A DNA stretch of 64,000 bases from Pseudomonas sp. P8_241 (GCF_034008315.1 NZ_CP125377.1:1314001-1378000); one strand, 5' to 3'; positions 35,881 through 46,513 are shown, numbered from the stretch's first letter. Program-made: numbers and translations. Notes: generated by a model from the sequence alone, not told the origin.

Positions 35881-37158
35881 GTGGACGATTACCAGCAGTC
35901 GATACGCATATTGTCCGATCGCATTGTGCTGGCGCAGACGCCCATTCGCGTCCTCGATGCGGTCAAGTGGGACGACAGCATTCGCCAGGGTTTTCTCAAG
36001 GCCAAGGGCAAGGAAATGCCGGCGATCGATCGCGACTATTACCTCAACCGGCCGCTGGCGTTCGATTCCAGCAAAGTGAAGCTGGAATTCCAGAACATCG
36101 AGCGCGACATCACCCGCCAGCTCGGCCAGTTCAACCCCGTCGGCCAGATCATGCGACGCATGTGCAAGGAATACCGCATGGTGATCCGCATGCTCGAAGC
36201 GCGCGGCACCGAGGACTTCGGCCTGATTTCCCAGGAGTTGTACGGCGCCGCCTCGGACGCCTTCCACGCCGGCGACCCGACCTTGTCCGACCTGGGCCTG
36301 ATGCTCTCCGATTACCTGAACAACATCGACGGCCGTGGCGACCTCAAGGATGAACCCAAGACCCTGACCGCCAAGGAAGCGGTCGAGATGCTTCAGCATC
36401 GCTTGAACAAGGTGTTTGGCGAGGCGGAGGAAACCATTCGGGTATTCGAGTCTGATGGAATCGTCGCGGATGCGGCGGCGGGCGCGGACTACATCAAGAT
36501 TCGCTCCGATGCGATGTTCAACAACCGTGACGTCCGCGCCCTGGAAGTCCACGAAGGGCTGGTGCACGTCGGCACCACGCTCAATGGTTTGAACCAGCCG
36601 ATCTGCACCTTTCTCTCCAAGGGGCCGCCCTCGTCGACGGTGACTCAGGAAGGCCTGGCGATCCTGATGGAGATCATTACCTTCGCCTCTTACCCCAGTC
36701 GCCTGCGCAAACTGACCAACCGCACCCGCGCCATTCACATGGTCGAGGAGGGCGCCGACTTCATGCAAGTCTTCGAGTTCTTCCGCGAGCAAGGTTTCGA
36801 AATGCCCGAGAGTTACAGCAACACCAGCCGCGTTTTCCGTGGCTCGGTACCGACAGGTCTGCCATTTACCAAAGACTTGTCCTATCTCAAGGGCTTCATC
36901 ATGATTTACAACTACATTCAGCTGGCCGTGCGCAAAGGCAAGCTGGAGCAGATACCGCTGCTGTTCTGCGGCAAGACCACGCTGGAAGACATGCGCACGT
37001 TGCGTCAGTTGGTGGACGAAGGCCTGGTGGTGCCGCCCAAGTACTTGCCGGAGCAGTTCCGCGACATGAACGCGCTGTCGGCGTGGATGTGCTTCTCGAA
37101 CTTCCTCAACCACCTGAGTCTGGACCGGATCGAGGCGGATTACTCCAACATCCTGTAA
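35881..37158 (+). CDS. QEGLA-motif (DUF1704) putative metallopeptidase
   Basis: Protein of 425 residues of the family often annotated as flavohemoglobin-expression-modulating QEGLA motif protein. Two motifs stand out: HEGLVH near residue 223, an HExxxH zinc-binding pattern, and VTQEGLAILMEI about 30 residues later, whose glutamate could be the third ligand. The eukaryotic MATCAP carboxypeptidases belong to the same superfamily and use HExxxH, so a peptidase role is a reasonable inference. There is no signal peptide, so it is cytoplasmic. A GTG start is used behind CAGGAG. It follows a lipoprotein gene and precedes a REP pair. Confidence 0.85.
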   Translation: MDDYQQSIRILSDRIVLAQTPIRVLDAVKWDDSIRQGFLKAKGKEMPAIDRDYYLNRPLAFDSSKVKLEFQNIERDITRQLGQFNPVGQIMRRMCKEYRMVIRMLEARGTEDFGLISQELYGAASDAFHAGDPTLSDLGLMLSDYLNNIDGRGDLKDEPKTLTAKEAVEMLQHRLNKVFGEAEETIRVFESDGIVADAAAGADYIKIRSDAMFNNRDVRALEVHEGLVHVGTTLNGLNQPICTFLSKGPPSSTVTQEGLAILMEIITFASYPSRLRKLTNRTRAIHMVEEGADFMQVFEFFREQGFEMPESYSNTSRVFRGSVPTGLPFTKDLSYLKGFIMIYNYIQLAVRKGKLEQIPLLFCGKTTLEDMRTLRQLVDEGLVVPPKYLPEQFRDMNALSAWMCFSNFLNHLSLDRIEADYSNIL

Positions 37159-37174
37159 TCCTGGCGACCTTCCT

Positions 37175-37264
37175 TGTAGGAGCTGGCTTGCCAGCGAATG
37201 CGTCATATCAGACAACAACCATGTTGCATGTTGAACCGCTTTCGCTGGCAAGCCAGCTCCTACA
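37175..37264. repeat. REP doublet
   Basis: Arms TGTAGGAGCTGGCTTGCCAG and CTGGCAAGCCAGCTCCTACA are perfect complements over 20 bases, separated by about 50 bases. Confidence 0.9.
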
Positions 37265-37305
37265 GGGGATGCATTCCAATCCCGTAATCTGCGAGGTTTC
37301 ACCGG

Positions 37306-38220
37306 ATGAGAATCCTCGGCACCCTCTGGCTTCTCCTGACCTTGACCGGTTGCAGTTCGCTGCTGTTCTATCCCGAACCCGGTCAGTTGTTCACCCCGGA
37401 AAAGGCCAGGCTCGAGTACCGCGTCATCACCCTGACCACCGCCGACGGCCTCAAGCTGAATGCCTGGTGGCTGCCTGCGAAACAAGGCGTCGAAGTCAAA
37501 GGCACGGTGCTGCACCTGCATGGCAATGGCGGAAACCTGCCGATGCACTTGGGCGGAAGCTATTGGCTGCCGAAAAAGGGTTACCAGGTATTACTTGTGG
37601 ACTACCGCGGTTACGGTCTGTCCGAAGGTGAACCGAGTCTGCCGGCCATCTATCAGGACATCGACGCCGCCTTCAAATGGCTCGACCAGGCGCCAGAGGT
37701 CAAAGCAAAGCCGCTGATCCTGCTCGGCCAGAGTCTCGGCGGTTCTATGGCCGTGCATTACCTGGTGCAACACCCGGAGCGTCAGAAGCAGCTCAAAGCC
37801 CTGATACTCGATGGCGCCCCTGCCAGTTACCGCAGCGTCGGCCAGTTCGCGCTCAGCACTTCATGGCTGACCTGGCCGTTCCAGGTGCCGTTGTCGTGGC
37901 TGGTGCCGGACGGCGACAGCGCGATAAATTCCATGGCGCAACTCAATGGCGTGCCGAAACTGCTCTATCACAGCATCGACGATCCGATCGTGCCTCTTTC
38001 CAACGGCATCCGTCTGTATCAAGCTGCGCCGCCGCCGAGGGTGTTGCAACTGACTCGCGGCGGGCATGTGCAGACGTTCGCCGACCCGGTCTGGCGCACT
38101 GTCATGCTGCGTTACCTTGAAGACCCGCAACATTTCAACGGTCTGCGCCGCCTGGGTGAAATCCCCAATTACCCGGCCCCCCCGAATTCTGAAAATGAAC
38201 CACCAGAGAGCCCGCAATGA
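37306..38220 (+). CDS. Alpha/beta-hydrolase lipoprotein
   Basis: Membrane-anchored hydrolase of 304 residues. The lipobox is LTGC at residues 13-16. The fold is clear: HLHGNGGNLPMHL is the oxyanion region, LLVDYRGYGLSEGEPS follows, the nucleophile elbow is GQSLGGS, the acid is in YHSIDDPIVP, and the catalytic histidine is in TRGGHVQTF. This is the Bem46/YfhR-like group of serine hydrolases, whose substrates are largely unknown. The end overlaps the next gene by four bases (ATGA). Confidence 0.88.
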   Translation: MRILGTLWLLLTLTGCSSLLFYPEPGQLFTPEKARLEYRVITLTTADGLKLNAWWLPAKQGVEVKGTVLHLHGNGGNLPMHLGGSYWLPKKGYQVLLVDYRGYGLSEGEPSLPAIYQDIDAAFKWLDQAPEVKAKPLILLGQSLGGSMAVHYLVQHPERQKQLKALILDGAPASYRSVGQFALSTSWLTWPFQVPLSWLVPDGDSAINSMAQLNGVPKLLYHSIDDPIVPLSNGIRLYQAAPPPRVLQLTRGGHVQTFADPVWRTVMLRYLEDPQHFNGLRRLGEIPNYPAPPNSENEPPESPQ

Positions 38221-38546
38221 GTGAAGAACGTAACGCCATCCCGCTGATCATCACCGGTATCTGCACCATCCTCGGCACCGTCGGTGCCCTGTGGTGGTAC
38301 GGCTACCTGCACTTCGCCAAGCCCGAAGATGCGCTGCTGCTCAACGAATTCACCATGCTCAAGACCGTGCCGGGCGAAGACTATCGAGTCTCCCTGGAAC
38401 CGGCCGCCCAAGTGGCGCAGTGCATCGATGGCGTGCTGGTGTTGTTTGACATGGAGCAGAAAGGCCTGACCGGTGTGCTGGTGGACAACAAGAAAAAAGC
38501 TGTGCGTTGCATGGGGCAGGAAACGCCGCAGAAGCTGGCGCCGTAA
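38217..38546 (+). CDS. Small membrane-anchored hypothetical protein
   Basis: A 109-residue protein with one N-terminal membrane helix (IPLIITGICTILGTVGALWWYGYL) and a soluble C-terminal part containing two cysteines (VAQCIDGVLV, RCMGQE). It is translationally coupled to the lipoprotein hydrolase gene, so the two products probably work in the same place at the envelope. I do not recognise a function. Confidence 0.82.
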   Translation: MSEERNAIPLIITGICTILGTVGALWWYGYLHFAKPEDALLLNEFTMLKTVPGEDYRVSLEPAAQVAQCIDGVLVLFDMEQKGLTGVLVDNKKKAVRCMGQETPQKLAP

Positions 38547-38554
38547 CCCAGCAG

Positions 38555-38624
38555 AAAAGATCGCAGCCTGCGGCAGCTCCTACACCTACTCCCTGTAGGA
38601 GCTGTCGCAGGCTGCGAACTTTTT
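38555..38624. repeat. REP doublet between convergent genes
   Basis: AAAAGATCGCAGCCTGCGGC with a near-complementary right arm ending GCTGCGAACTTTT. Placed between convergent genes, with flanking A and T runs, it may terminate transcription from both sides. Confidence 0.85.
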
Positions 38625-38638
38625 GATCTTGAGACCCG

Positions 38639-39436
38639 TTACTGCGTATTGGCACTCACCGCCGAACGCGGTATCACCGGTTGGTTGTCATTGGAAATGG
38701 TCACCTCCACCCGACGATTCATCGCCCGTCCCGAGGTGCTGGTGTTGTCTGCCACCGGGTATTCCTTGCCATAGCCCTGGGCGACGACGCGGGTTGGGTC
38801 AACGCCCATTTTCACCAGCGCCGCTCGTACGGAACCCGCGCGACGTTCCGACAACGACTGGTTGTGCGATGCCGTACCGGTGCTATCGGTGTAACCCTCG
38901 ACGATCGCTTTGCGGTCGGGATTCTCCTGAAGGTACTGCGCCAGTTTGTTGATGTTCATCAGCCCGGTGGATTTCAGCTCGGCCTTGTCTGTGGCGAATA
39001 GCACGTCACCGAACGTCACCAGTGTCCCGCGGTCGGTCTGCTTGGCGTTGAGGCTGTCCTTGAGTTGTTTGATCTGCTGATCGCGAGCGTCAAGGCGCGC
39101 TTCGGCCCGTTGTGCCGAGGTGGTTTTCAGATTGGCTTCCGCGGTACGCAGGGCGATGGTTTGCTTGGCCACTTCAACCCGCTGGTTGGTCAAATAGGCA
39201 AGCTGATCAACCTTGGCCGCGTCTTCCTTGTCTCTGTAAGCCTGGTCGGCCTTGCCCAGATAGTCGCTGGCCTCCTTGGTTTCCAGGGCGGCAACTTTGC
39301 TCGCCTGCGGGTCGGCTTGCAGGCCGGTGTAGTTGGTGCGGGCCTGTTCGAGGTTGGCGTTGGGAGGTGTCGAGCAGGCCGCCAAAGACACGGTAACAGC
39401 CAGTAGAGCAGGGATCATCAGTTGATTACGCTTCAT
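38639..39436 (-). CDS. lptF: OmpA-family lipoprotein LptF
   Basis: Outer-membrane lipoprotein, 265 residues. The lipobox is LAAC at residues 18-21; an N-terminal DUF4398-type helical region and coiled coil (RAEARLDARDQQIKQLKDSL) leads to a C-terminal OmpA domain that binds peptidoglycan (YTDSTGTASHNQSLSERRA). P. aeruginosa LptF is known to be AlgU-controlled and to help survival under harsh conditions. It is the second gene of a two-gene unit and starts 46 bases after its partner, behind AAAGGAC. Confidence 0.9.
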   Translation of the reverse strand: MKRNQLMIPALLAVTVSLAACSTPPNANLEQARTNYTGLQADPQASKVAALETKEASDYLGKADQAYRDKEDAAKVDQLAYLTNQRVEVAKQTIALRTAEANLKTTSAQRAEARLDARDQQIKQLKDSLNAKQTDRGTLVTFGDVLFATDKAELKSTGLMNINKLAQYLQENPDRKAIVEGYTDSTGTASHNQSLSERRAGSVRAALVKMGVDPTRVVAQGYGKEYPVADNTSTSGRAMNRRVEVTISNDNQPVIPRSAVSANTQ

Positions 39437-39482
39437 GATTTCGTCCTTTTAGTCGAGTAAGAAACACGTCGTGCCACGCCGT

Positions 39483-39896
39483 TTATTGAACGGTGCGCTG
39501 GCTTTCCTGACGCAGTTCCTGAACGCCTTGTTGAGCGTCTTTCGCTGATTGTTCAGCCTTCATTGCCTGGGCCTTGCGCTCTGCCACGCGAGCGTCCCAT
39601 TCGGCCTGCTCGGCGAGTGTGCGGGCCTGGTCGTATTGCTTGTCGTGCATGGCAATTTCAGCTTGCTTGAGCTTGTCTTGGGCGGACTTCATTTCCACGG
39701 CGGCGAATTCGGTGCCGCCTGCGCTCACCGCGTCATTGACGGCCGATTGGGTCACTGCGTATTGCTCGGTCGGCGGGTTGCCGGCGCAACCGGCCAGCAC
39801 AAGGCTGCTACCGAGGGCCAGTGCCGCCAGTTTCAAGCTGCGCAGGTGAGTGAACGAGGATGTACCAGTTCGGGTTTTCATGGTCTTCAACTCCAT
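39483..39896 (-). CDS. DUF4398 lipoprotein, partner of LptF
   Basis: Lipoprotein of 137 residues with lipobox LAGC; the mature part is one long amphipathic helix rich in Ala, Gln and Glu (SAQDKLKQAEIAMHDKQYDQ), typical of DUF4398. The start MELKTMKTR has GGAGC upstream; the ATG five codons later, with its own GGAG, is equally possible and gives a more compact signal peptide. It is first in the operon with lptF and follows an AlgU-type promoter. It probably lies in the outer membrane, with a structural or stress role. Confidence 0.85.
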   Translation of the reverse strand: MELKTMKTRTGTSSFTHLRSLKLAALALGSSLVLAGCAGNPPTEQYAVTQSAVNDAVSAGGTEFAAVEMKSAQDKLKQAEIAMHDKQYDQARTLAEQAEWDARVAERKAQAMKAEQSAKDAQQGVQELRQESQRTVQ

Positions 39897-39999
39897 TGGG
39901 CCAGCTCCTGAAAAAACGTCGAAATCCATCCTGGGCAAGGAGCTTTAACCTTCGTTTGCGGTGTGTTCAGAAACGCTCGTCCCAGGTGTGGTTACTGGG

Positions 40000-40027
40000 G
40001 TTGACCCGAGGCTTTTTTTGAAAGTTC
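40000..40027 (-). promoter_or_regulatory. AlgU (sigma-E type) promoter of the lptF operon
   Basis: On the minus strand GAACTT is followed after 17 bases by TCAAC, close to the AlgU/RpoE pattern GAACTT-N16/17-TCnAA. It is about 105 bases upstream of the first start codon. LptF is reported to be AlgU-dependent in P. aeruginosa. Confidence 0.7.
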
Positions 40028-40089
40028 AGAGAATTTAGTTAGCTATCGAAAAAATCTTGAGTGAGTCGACAGGGCTCTAAGTCGCTATT

Positions 40090-40189
40090 TGTGGGAACGA
40101 GCCTGCTCGCGATGGACTTAACGACGCCGCTTTTTTTCAGATATCACGCGGTTTGGTTAAGGAACATCGCGGGCAGGCTCGCTCCCACA
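40090..40189. repeat. REP doublet, TGTGGGAGC class
   Basis: TGTGGGAACGAGCCTGCTCG and CGGGCAGGCTCGCTCCCACA are inverted about 60 bases apart. This is the GTGGGAGC variant, distinct from the GTAGGAGC class nearby. Confidence 0.87.
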
Positions 40190-40214
40190 TTGAGCGGTGA
40201 GGCGGGGAAATGAA

Positions 40215-40559
40215 TCAGTGTTTCTGCTTGTCGTGACCGGTCGACAAATCGTGTAGATGCCTGCGAGACAACGCCAGAAAACGCGGGGTCGGCCCGACAT
40301 CTTCGTACAGCGGATCACCTTCTTCATCGGTGGCGACCACGGTCGAGCCCTTCACATACGGGAAGCTTCTTTCCAGTTCTTCCAGCGCGGCGCCGATCAG
40401 GTCGCCGAGCAGTTCTTCAGGGTGTCGCTTGGGGTACATTTCGATGATCGCCGCCAGCCGTGCGGCAGACTCTACGTCCAGATGGATGGCATAGCCGGTA
40501 TCGGTCAGACGACCCTTGGCGTTTTCTTCCCAGTGGTGGGCGAGCTCGCGGATTTTCAT
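40215..40559 (-). CDS. Conserved protein often labelled type 1 pili tip component
   Basis: A 114-residue soluble protein (MKIRELAHHWEENAKGRL), start chosen by GAGG and family-like N-terminus. It is predicted helical in the middle (ESAARLAAIIEMYPKRHPEE), with no signal peptide, so the pilus name found in some databases is doubtful. It is divergent from ppc, the arrangement I recall from other Pseudomonas. Function unknown. Confidence 0.8.
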   Translation of the reverse strand: MKIRELAHHWEENAKGRLTDTGYAIHLDVESAARLAAIIEMYPKRHPEELLGDLIGAALEELERSFPYVKGSTVVATDEEGDPLYEDVGPTPRFLALSRRHLHDLSTGHDKQKH

Positions 40560-40760
40560 AATGACCTCATTGCACGCCTGCTCGTGGCAGGTCTGGAGAG
40601 TGTCCGGCCGTAGCCGATGACGGCCGTTGTACGACCCACTCTTCAGACTAGCTTTAACGCGCAAGGTTTAAAGGTCCTTCGTCGACTGGCTTGTAAGAAC
40701 CTGTCTGGCGCGGCACTCTCTAGGTTCGTAGCCGCCCGGATTTTTGCTGGAGAACTGCTG

Positions 40761-43391
40761 ATGACCGATATTGATGCACGCTTGCGCGAAGACGTTCACC
40801 TGCTGGGTGAGCTGCTGGGCAATACCATTCGTGAACAGTATGGCGAGGGGTTTCTCGACAAGATCGAGCAGATCCGCAAGGGCGCAAAGGCTGACCGTCG
40901 CGGCTCCATGGACGTCGAACTCAGCGCCAGCCTAAATCAGCTGACCGAAGATGAATTGCTGCCGGTCGCGCGGGCATTCAACCAGTTCCTCAACCTGGCC
41001 AACATCGCCGAGCAGTACCAATTGATTCATCGTCGTGAAGAATCCCAGCAGGCGCCGTTCGAATCCCGGGTGTTGCCAGAGTTGCTCGCTCGCCTGCGCG
41101 CCGAAGGTCACGGTGCGGAAGCCCTGGCCAGGCAATTGGGGCGACTGGAAATCGAACTGGTATTGACCGCACACCCGACCGAAGTCGCGCGGCGCACATT
41201 GATCCAGAAGTACGACGCCATCGCCGCGCAACTGGCCGCGCTGGACCACCGCGATCTGACCACTGCCGAACGCGATCAGATCAAAACCACGCTGCAGCGC
41301 CTGATCGCCGAAGCCTGGCACACCGAAGAAATCCGCCGCACGCGCCCCACACCGGTCGATGAAGCCAAGTGGGGTTTCGCGGTGATCGAGCATTCGCTTT
41401 GGCAGGCGATTCCCAACTACCTGCGAAAAGCCGATCAGGCGCTGCATGCCGCCACCGGCCTGCGTTTGCCATTGGAAGCTGCGCCGGTTCGGTTTGCGTC
41501 ATGGATGGGCGGCGACCGCGATGGTAACCCCAACGTGACCGCGGCCGTGACCCGCGAGGTGCTGTTGTTGGCGCGCTGGATGGCGGCTGACTTGTACCTG
41601 CGTGATGTCGATCACCTCGCTGCCGAACTGTCGATGCAGCAGGCCAGTGATGAATTGAAAGCCAAGGCCGGGGACAGTGCCGAACCGTATCGGGCGGTGC
41701 TCAAGCAACTGCGCGAACGCCTGCGTGCGACGCGCAACTGGGCACACACCGCGCTGTCAGCACCTGCGCCAGCCACCGCCGATGTACTGCAAAACAATCG
41801 CGACCTGCTTGATCCCCTGGAGCTGTGTTACCACTCGTTGCACGATTGCGGCATGGGTGTGATCGCGGACGGTCCGCTGCTCGATTGCCTGCGCCGGGCT
41901 GTGACATTCGGCCTTTTCCTGGTGCGGCTCGATGTGCGTCAGGATTCGTCTCGGCACAGTGCGGCCATGACTGAAATCACCGATTACCTGGGCCTCGGTC
42001 GCTACGAAGACTGGAGCGAAGAGGAACGCATTGCCTTCCTGATGCGTGAACTGAGCAACCGCCGACCGTTGCTGCCCACCTACTTCAAACCGTCTGCCGA
42101 CACGGCCGAAGTGTTGGCAACCTGCCGCGAAATCGCGGCTGCGCCGGGGGCGTCCCTCGGTTCGTACGTGATCTCCATGGCCGGTGCCGCTTCCGATGTG
42201 CTGGCTGTGCAATTGCTGCTCAAAGAGTCCGGCGTATTGCGGCCAATGCGCGTCGTGCCGTTGTTTGAAACCCTCGCCGACCTCGACAACGCCGGGCCGG
42301 TGATCGAGAAGCTGTTGCTGTTGCCGGGCTATCGCGCACGCTTGCAAGGGCCGCAGGAAGTGATGATCGGCTACTCCGACTCGGCCAAGGACGCCGGTAC
42401 TACGGCGGCTGCATGGGCGCAGTATCGGGCGCAAGAACGATTGGTGGATATCTGCCGCGAACAACAAGTGGAACTGCTGTTGTTCCATGGCCGCGGTGGC
42501 ACTGTGGGGCGTGGTGGTGGCCCGGCACATGCGGCGATTTTGTCGCAGCCACCGGGTTCGGTGGCGGGGCGTTTTCGCACCACTGAACAAGGCGAAATGA
42601 TCCGATTCAAATTCGGCCTGCCGGACATCGCAGAACAGAACCTCAATCTGTACCTGGCGGCGGTGCTCGAAGCGACGCTGCTGCCGCCACCGCCGCCGAC
42701 GCCAGAATGGCGGCACTTGATGGATGAATTGGCGGCAGATGGTGTCAGCGCTTACCGCGCCGTGGTGCGGGAAAATCCTCAGTTCGTCGAGTACTTCCGG
42801 CAGTCGACGCCGGAGCAGGAACTCGGACGTTTGCCGCTCGGCAGCCGTCCGGCCAAGCGTCGGGCCGGCGGAATTGAAAGCTTGCGGGCGATTCCGTGGA
42901 TCTTCGGCTGGACCCAGACGCGCCTGATGTTGCCGGCCTGGCTCGGCTGGGAAGCGGCCTTGAGCAAGGCGCTGGAGCGCGGCGAAGGCGAGCTGTTGGG
43001 ACAGATGCGCGAGCAGTGGCCGTTCTTCCGCACCCGTATCGATATGTTGGAAATGGTCCTGGCCAAGGCCGACGCGGAAATTGCCCAGTCCTATGACGGG
43101 CGTCTGGTCGAGCCGGATCTGTTGCCGTTGGGCGCGCACTTACGCGACCTATTGTCGCAGGCGTGCACCATCGTCCTCGGCCTGACCGGGCAGTCGCAGC
43201 TACTGGCACATAGCCCAGCGACCCTCGAGTTCATCCGTTTGCGCAACACCTACCTTGACCCGCTGCATCTATTGCAGGCCGAGTTGCTGGCCCGTTCGCG
43301 GCAACAGGACGTGGCGCAGGGCAGCCCGGTAGAACAGGCGCTGCTGGTGTCTGTAGCGGGGATTGCCGCCGGATTGCGTAACACCGGCTAA
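40761..43391 (+). CDS. ppc: Phosphoenolpyruvate carboxylase
   Basis: Anaplerotic enzyme that makes oxaloacetate from PEP and bicarbonate in the cytoplasm. It has 876 residues from [11 protein letters not shown], the usual length; the start is set by TGGAGAA and the known N-terminus. Catalytic segments are intact: [13 protein letters not shown] with the essential histidine, YSDSAKDAG, and [20 protein letters not shown]. The C-terminus ends GLRNTG, the allosteric-site tail of the family. It stands as a single gene; a GGCATCCG/CGGATGCC hairpin without T-run follows at 43411-43436. Confidence 0.97.
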   Translation: MTDIDARLREDVHLLGELLGNTIREQYGEGFLDKIEQIRKGAKADRRGSMDVELSASLNQLTEDELLPVARAFNQFLNLANIAEQYQLIHRREESQQAPFESRVLPELLARLRAEGHGAEALARQLGRLEIELVLTAHPTEVARRTLIQKYDAIAAQLAALDHRDLTTAERDQIKTTLQRLIAEAWHTEEIRRTRPTPVDEAKWGFAVIEHSLWQAIPNYLRKADQALHAATGLRLPLEAAPVRFASWMGGDRDGNPNVTAAVTREVLLLARWMAADLYLRDVDHLAAELSMQQASDELKAKAGDSAEPYRAVLKQLRERLRATRNWAHTALSAPAPATADVLQNNRDLLDPLELCYHSLHDCGMGVIADGPLLDCLRRAVTFGLFLVRLDVRQDSSRHSAAMTEITDYLGLGRYEDWSEEERIAFLMRELSNRRPLLPTYFKPSADTAEVLATCREIAAAPGASLGSYVISMAGAASDVLAVQLLLKESGVLRPMRVVPLFETLADLDNAGPVIEKLLLLPGYRARLQGPQEVMIGYSDSAKDAGTTAAAWAQYRAQERLVDICREQQVELLLFHGRGGTVGRGGGPAHAAILSQPPGSVAGRFRTTEQGEMIRFKFGLPDIAEQNLNLYLAAVLEATLLPPPPPTPEWRHLMDELAADGVSAYRAVVRENPQFVEYFRQSTPEQELGRLPLGSRPAKRRAGGIESLRAIPWIFGWTQTRLMLPAWLGWEAALSKALERGEGELLGQMREQWPFFRTRIDMLEMVLAKADAEIAQSYDGRLVEPDLLPLGAHLRDLLSQACTIVLGLTGQSQLLAHSPATLEFIRLRNTYLDPLHLLQAELLARSRQQDVAQGSPVEQALLVSVAGIAAGLRNTG

Positions 43392-44327
<936 letters not shown>

Positions 44328-44349
44328 AAAGTCTGAATCGCTTCACCTT

Positions 44350-44373
44350 CTACGGCCCGCTTGCGGGCCGTAG
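44350..44373 (+). terminator. Terminator after adk
   Basis: CTACGGCCCGC and GCGGGCCGTAG form an 11-base GC-rich stem with a tight loop, followed by TTGTTTAT. A TATACT at 44379-44384 right after it may drive tsaB. Confidence 0.8.
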
Positions 44374-44419
44374 TTGTTTATACTGACGCACTTTTTTGAC
44401 CTTTCTTGTGGATACATCG

Positions 44420-45094
44420 ATGAGCACCTTGCTGGCCCTGGACACCGCGACTGAAGCTTGCTCCGTTGCCTTGCTGCATGACGGCAAGGTGACGAGCCAT
44501 TACGAGGTGATCCCGCGCCTGCATGCGCAGAAGCTGTTGCCGATGATTCAGCAGTTGCTGGCCGATGCCGGGACCACCCTGCAAGCAGTCGATGCCATTG
44601 CGTTCGGTCGCGGGCCGGGTGCGTTTACCGGCGTGCGCATTGCCATCGGTGTGGTGCAAGGCTTGGCGTTCGCGCTGGAGCGCCCGGTGCTGCCGGTGTC
44701 GAACCTCGCCGTGTTGGCCCAGCGTGCCTATCGCGAACACGGTGCCAGCCAGGTCGCCTCGGCCATCGACGCGCGCATGGACGAAGTGTATTGGGGTTGC
44801 TACCGCGAGACAGCGGGGGAGATGCGTCTGGTCGGCGCTGAAGCCGTGCTGCCACCAGAGTCGGCTGCGTTGCCGGCCGATGCCAACGGTGAGTGGTTTG
44901 GCGCGGGCACCGGTTGGGGATATGCCGAGCGTATCGCTGTCAGCCTGAGCGGGCAAGACGCAGGCATGTTGCCTCACGCTGAAGACTTGCTGACCCTGGC
45001 GCGCTTTGCCTGGGATCGTGGCGAGGCGATCGTCGCCGATGAGGCACAGCCGGTTTATCTGCGCGATAAAGTGGCGACGCCGAAGGCACGTTAA
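44420..45094 (+). CDS. tsaB: tRNA t6A modification protein TsaB
   Basis: Partner of TsaD and TsaE in making N6-threonylcarbamoyl-adenosine at position 37 of ANN-decoding tRNAs. It has 224 residues of the ASKHA fold: LALDTATEACSVALLHDG, FGRGPGAFTGVRIAIGVVQG, and a C-terminal tail. The ATG giving MSTLLALD is preferred over an upstream in-frame start because it begins the conserved first strand. The adk-tsaB order agrees with other Pseudomonas. Confidence 0.95.
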   Translation: MSTLLALDTATEACSVALLHDGKVTSHYEVIPRLHAQKLLPMIQQLLADAGTTLQAVDAIAFGRGPGAFTGVRIAIGVVQGLAFALERPVLPVSNLAVLAQRAYREHGASQVASAIDARMDEVYWGCYRETAGEMRLVGAEAVLPPESAALPADANGEWFGAGTGWGYAERIAVSLSGQDAGMLPHAEDLLTLARFAWDRGEAIVADEAQPVYLRDKVATPKAR

Positions 45095-45099
45095 GCCTT

Positions 45100-45176
45100 A
45101 AAAGATCGCAGCCTGCGGCAGCTCCTACAGACGATCGCATTTGCCTGTAGGAGCTGCCGCAGGCTGCGATTCTTTT
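45100..45176. repeat. REP doublet, GATCGCAGCC class
   Basis: AAAAGATCGCAGCCTGCGGC and GCCGCAGGCTGCGATTCTTTT form a nearly perfect inverted pair after tsaB. With its A/T flanks it could also terminate tsaB. Confidence 0.88.
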
Positions 45177-45312
45177 ACAGAAACACCAATCATCGGTTTC
45201 TAACCACCGCTTTTAAACCTTTTGTCTTTTATGTGTTCTAGTTATCACTCGGCGGTTTGCGAAGTGGATGATGCGCCACTAAACTGCCATCACTGATCCC
45301 GAGCATATCTCT

Positions 45313-45618
45313 ATGCGTATAGACGGCGTTTCCTCTCAGTCCTATCCCATCAATCGCAAGCCTCGCAAAGGCCGTGTGGAGGAAGACGAATCCGTCGATA
45401 TCGACGGCGAGCTGGAAATTCCAACTGAAGAGCAACTGGCTGCCCGCGCCGCCAAAGCTTCTGCGCAAAAGTTGAGCAATCTCCCCGCCCGTCAGCAGGA
45501 CATGCTTTACCACCGTGCGATGAGCAAAAGCGTGGCAATGGCCTTGGCCAGTTACCTGAGCACTGCAGCTTTCGTCGACTGGGATGCGGACGTGCTGGGT
45601 CTCGATCTGTACATCTGA
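45313..45618 (+). CDS. Small conserved hypothetical protein, 101 residues
   Basis: Soluble acidic protein starting MRIDGVSSQSYPINRKPRK, with a helical stretch (EEQLAARAAKASAQKLSNLP) and a C-terminal DWDADVLGLDLYI that looks like a short recognition tail. The N-terminal part resembles the disordered starts of exported or flagellar-type small proteins, but no signal is present. Its stop overlaps the DUF72 gene start (TGATG). Function unknown. Confidence 0.8.
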   Translation: MRIDGVSSQSYPINRKPRKGRVEEDESVDIDGELEIPTEEQLAARAAKASAQKLSNLPARQQDMLYHRAMSKSVAMALASYLSTAAFVDWDADVLGLDLYI

Positions 45619-46478
45619 TGTTGCTGCCGTATTACCTCGGTTGCCCCTCGTGGAGTGAAAACGCCTGGCGTGACTATCTGTATCCGCCAGACGCCAAACC
45701 CGCTGAATTTCTGAATCTCTACTCCCAGGTTTTCAACGCCGTGGAAGGCAATACGACCTTCTACGCGAGTCCGTCTGCAACCACCGTGCAGCGTTGGGCC
45801 GAAACCATGCCCGAGCACTTTCGTTTCACCGCCAAATTCCCCCGCGAGATCAGCCACGGCGGCGACTTGCGCGAACAGCTCACCGCCGCCGAAACATTCC
45901 TGCAATTGCTCAAACCCCTCGGCGAGCGTGTGTCGCCATTGTGGTTGCAGTTATCGAAAAGCTTCACGCCGCAACGCGTGCCCGAACTGGCCGGATTTAT
46001 CGACGCCTTTGGGCACTCTCTGGCGGTGGAGGTGCTCCACGACGATTTTTTCGCCAAGGGCGATAGCGAGCGCATGCTCAATCGCCTGTTGCTCGATCGC
46101 GGTGTCGAACGCATCTGCCTCGATCCGCGTGCGCTGTTCAGCTGCACCTCGACCGAGCCGTCGGTGCTCCATGCGCAATCCAAGAAACCCCGAGTCCCAC
46201 CGCGTCCCGCAGCATTTACGCAGTTCCCGCAGGTGCGTTTCATCGGTCATCCCGAGCTTGAAGCCAACGATCCATTCCTGTTGCCGTGGGTGGAGAAAGT
46301 CGCACGGTGGATCGAAGAGGGGCGTACGCCATATATCTTCCTGCATACCGCCGATAATGTGCTCGCGGCGAAACTGGCGCAGCGTTTTCATGGGCGCCTG
46401 ATGTTGCGTTTGCCTGGCTTGCCAGCGCTGCCTGAGCTATACAGAGAACCCGCCGCCGAGCAACTTGGCTTGCTCTGA
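45618..46478 (+). CDS. DUF72 (YecE-like) protein
   Basis: TIM-barrel-like DUF72 protein, 286 residues: YYLGCPSWSENAWRDYLYP, FNAVEGNTTFYASPSATTVQ and a C-terminal YIFLHTADNVLAAKLAQRF. The family is widespread and of unknown activity. It is coupled to the preceding 101-residue protein by a one-base overlap, and the next gene begins 36 bases on. Confidence 0.9.
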   Translation: MLLPYYLGCPSWSENAWRDYLYPPDAKPAEFLNLYSQVFNAVEGNTTFYASPSATTVQRWAETMPEHFRFTAKFPREISHGGDLREQLTAAETFLQLLKPLGERVSPLWLQLSKSFTPQRVPELAGFIDAFGHSLAVEVLHDDFFAKGDSERMLNRLLLDRGVERICLDPRALFSCTSTEPSVLHAQSKKPRVPPRPAAFTQFPQVRFIGHPELEANDPFLLPWVEKVARWIEEGRTPYIFLHTADNVLAAKLAQRFHGRLMLRLPGLPALPELYREPAAEQLGLL

Positions 46479-46513
46479 AGGCGGATTCGTTCGCCTTTTT
46501 CAGGAGCCTGTCA

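Noticed and set aside
35866..37548. A 560-codon minus-strand open frame opposite the QEGLA-motif gene.
   Set aside because: Antisense shadow running through a REP doublet into the hydrolase gene; no motif and no start signal.
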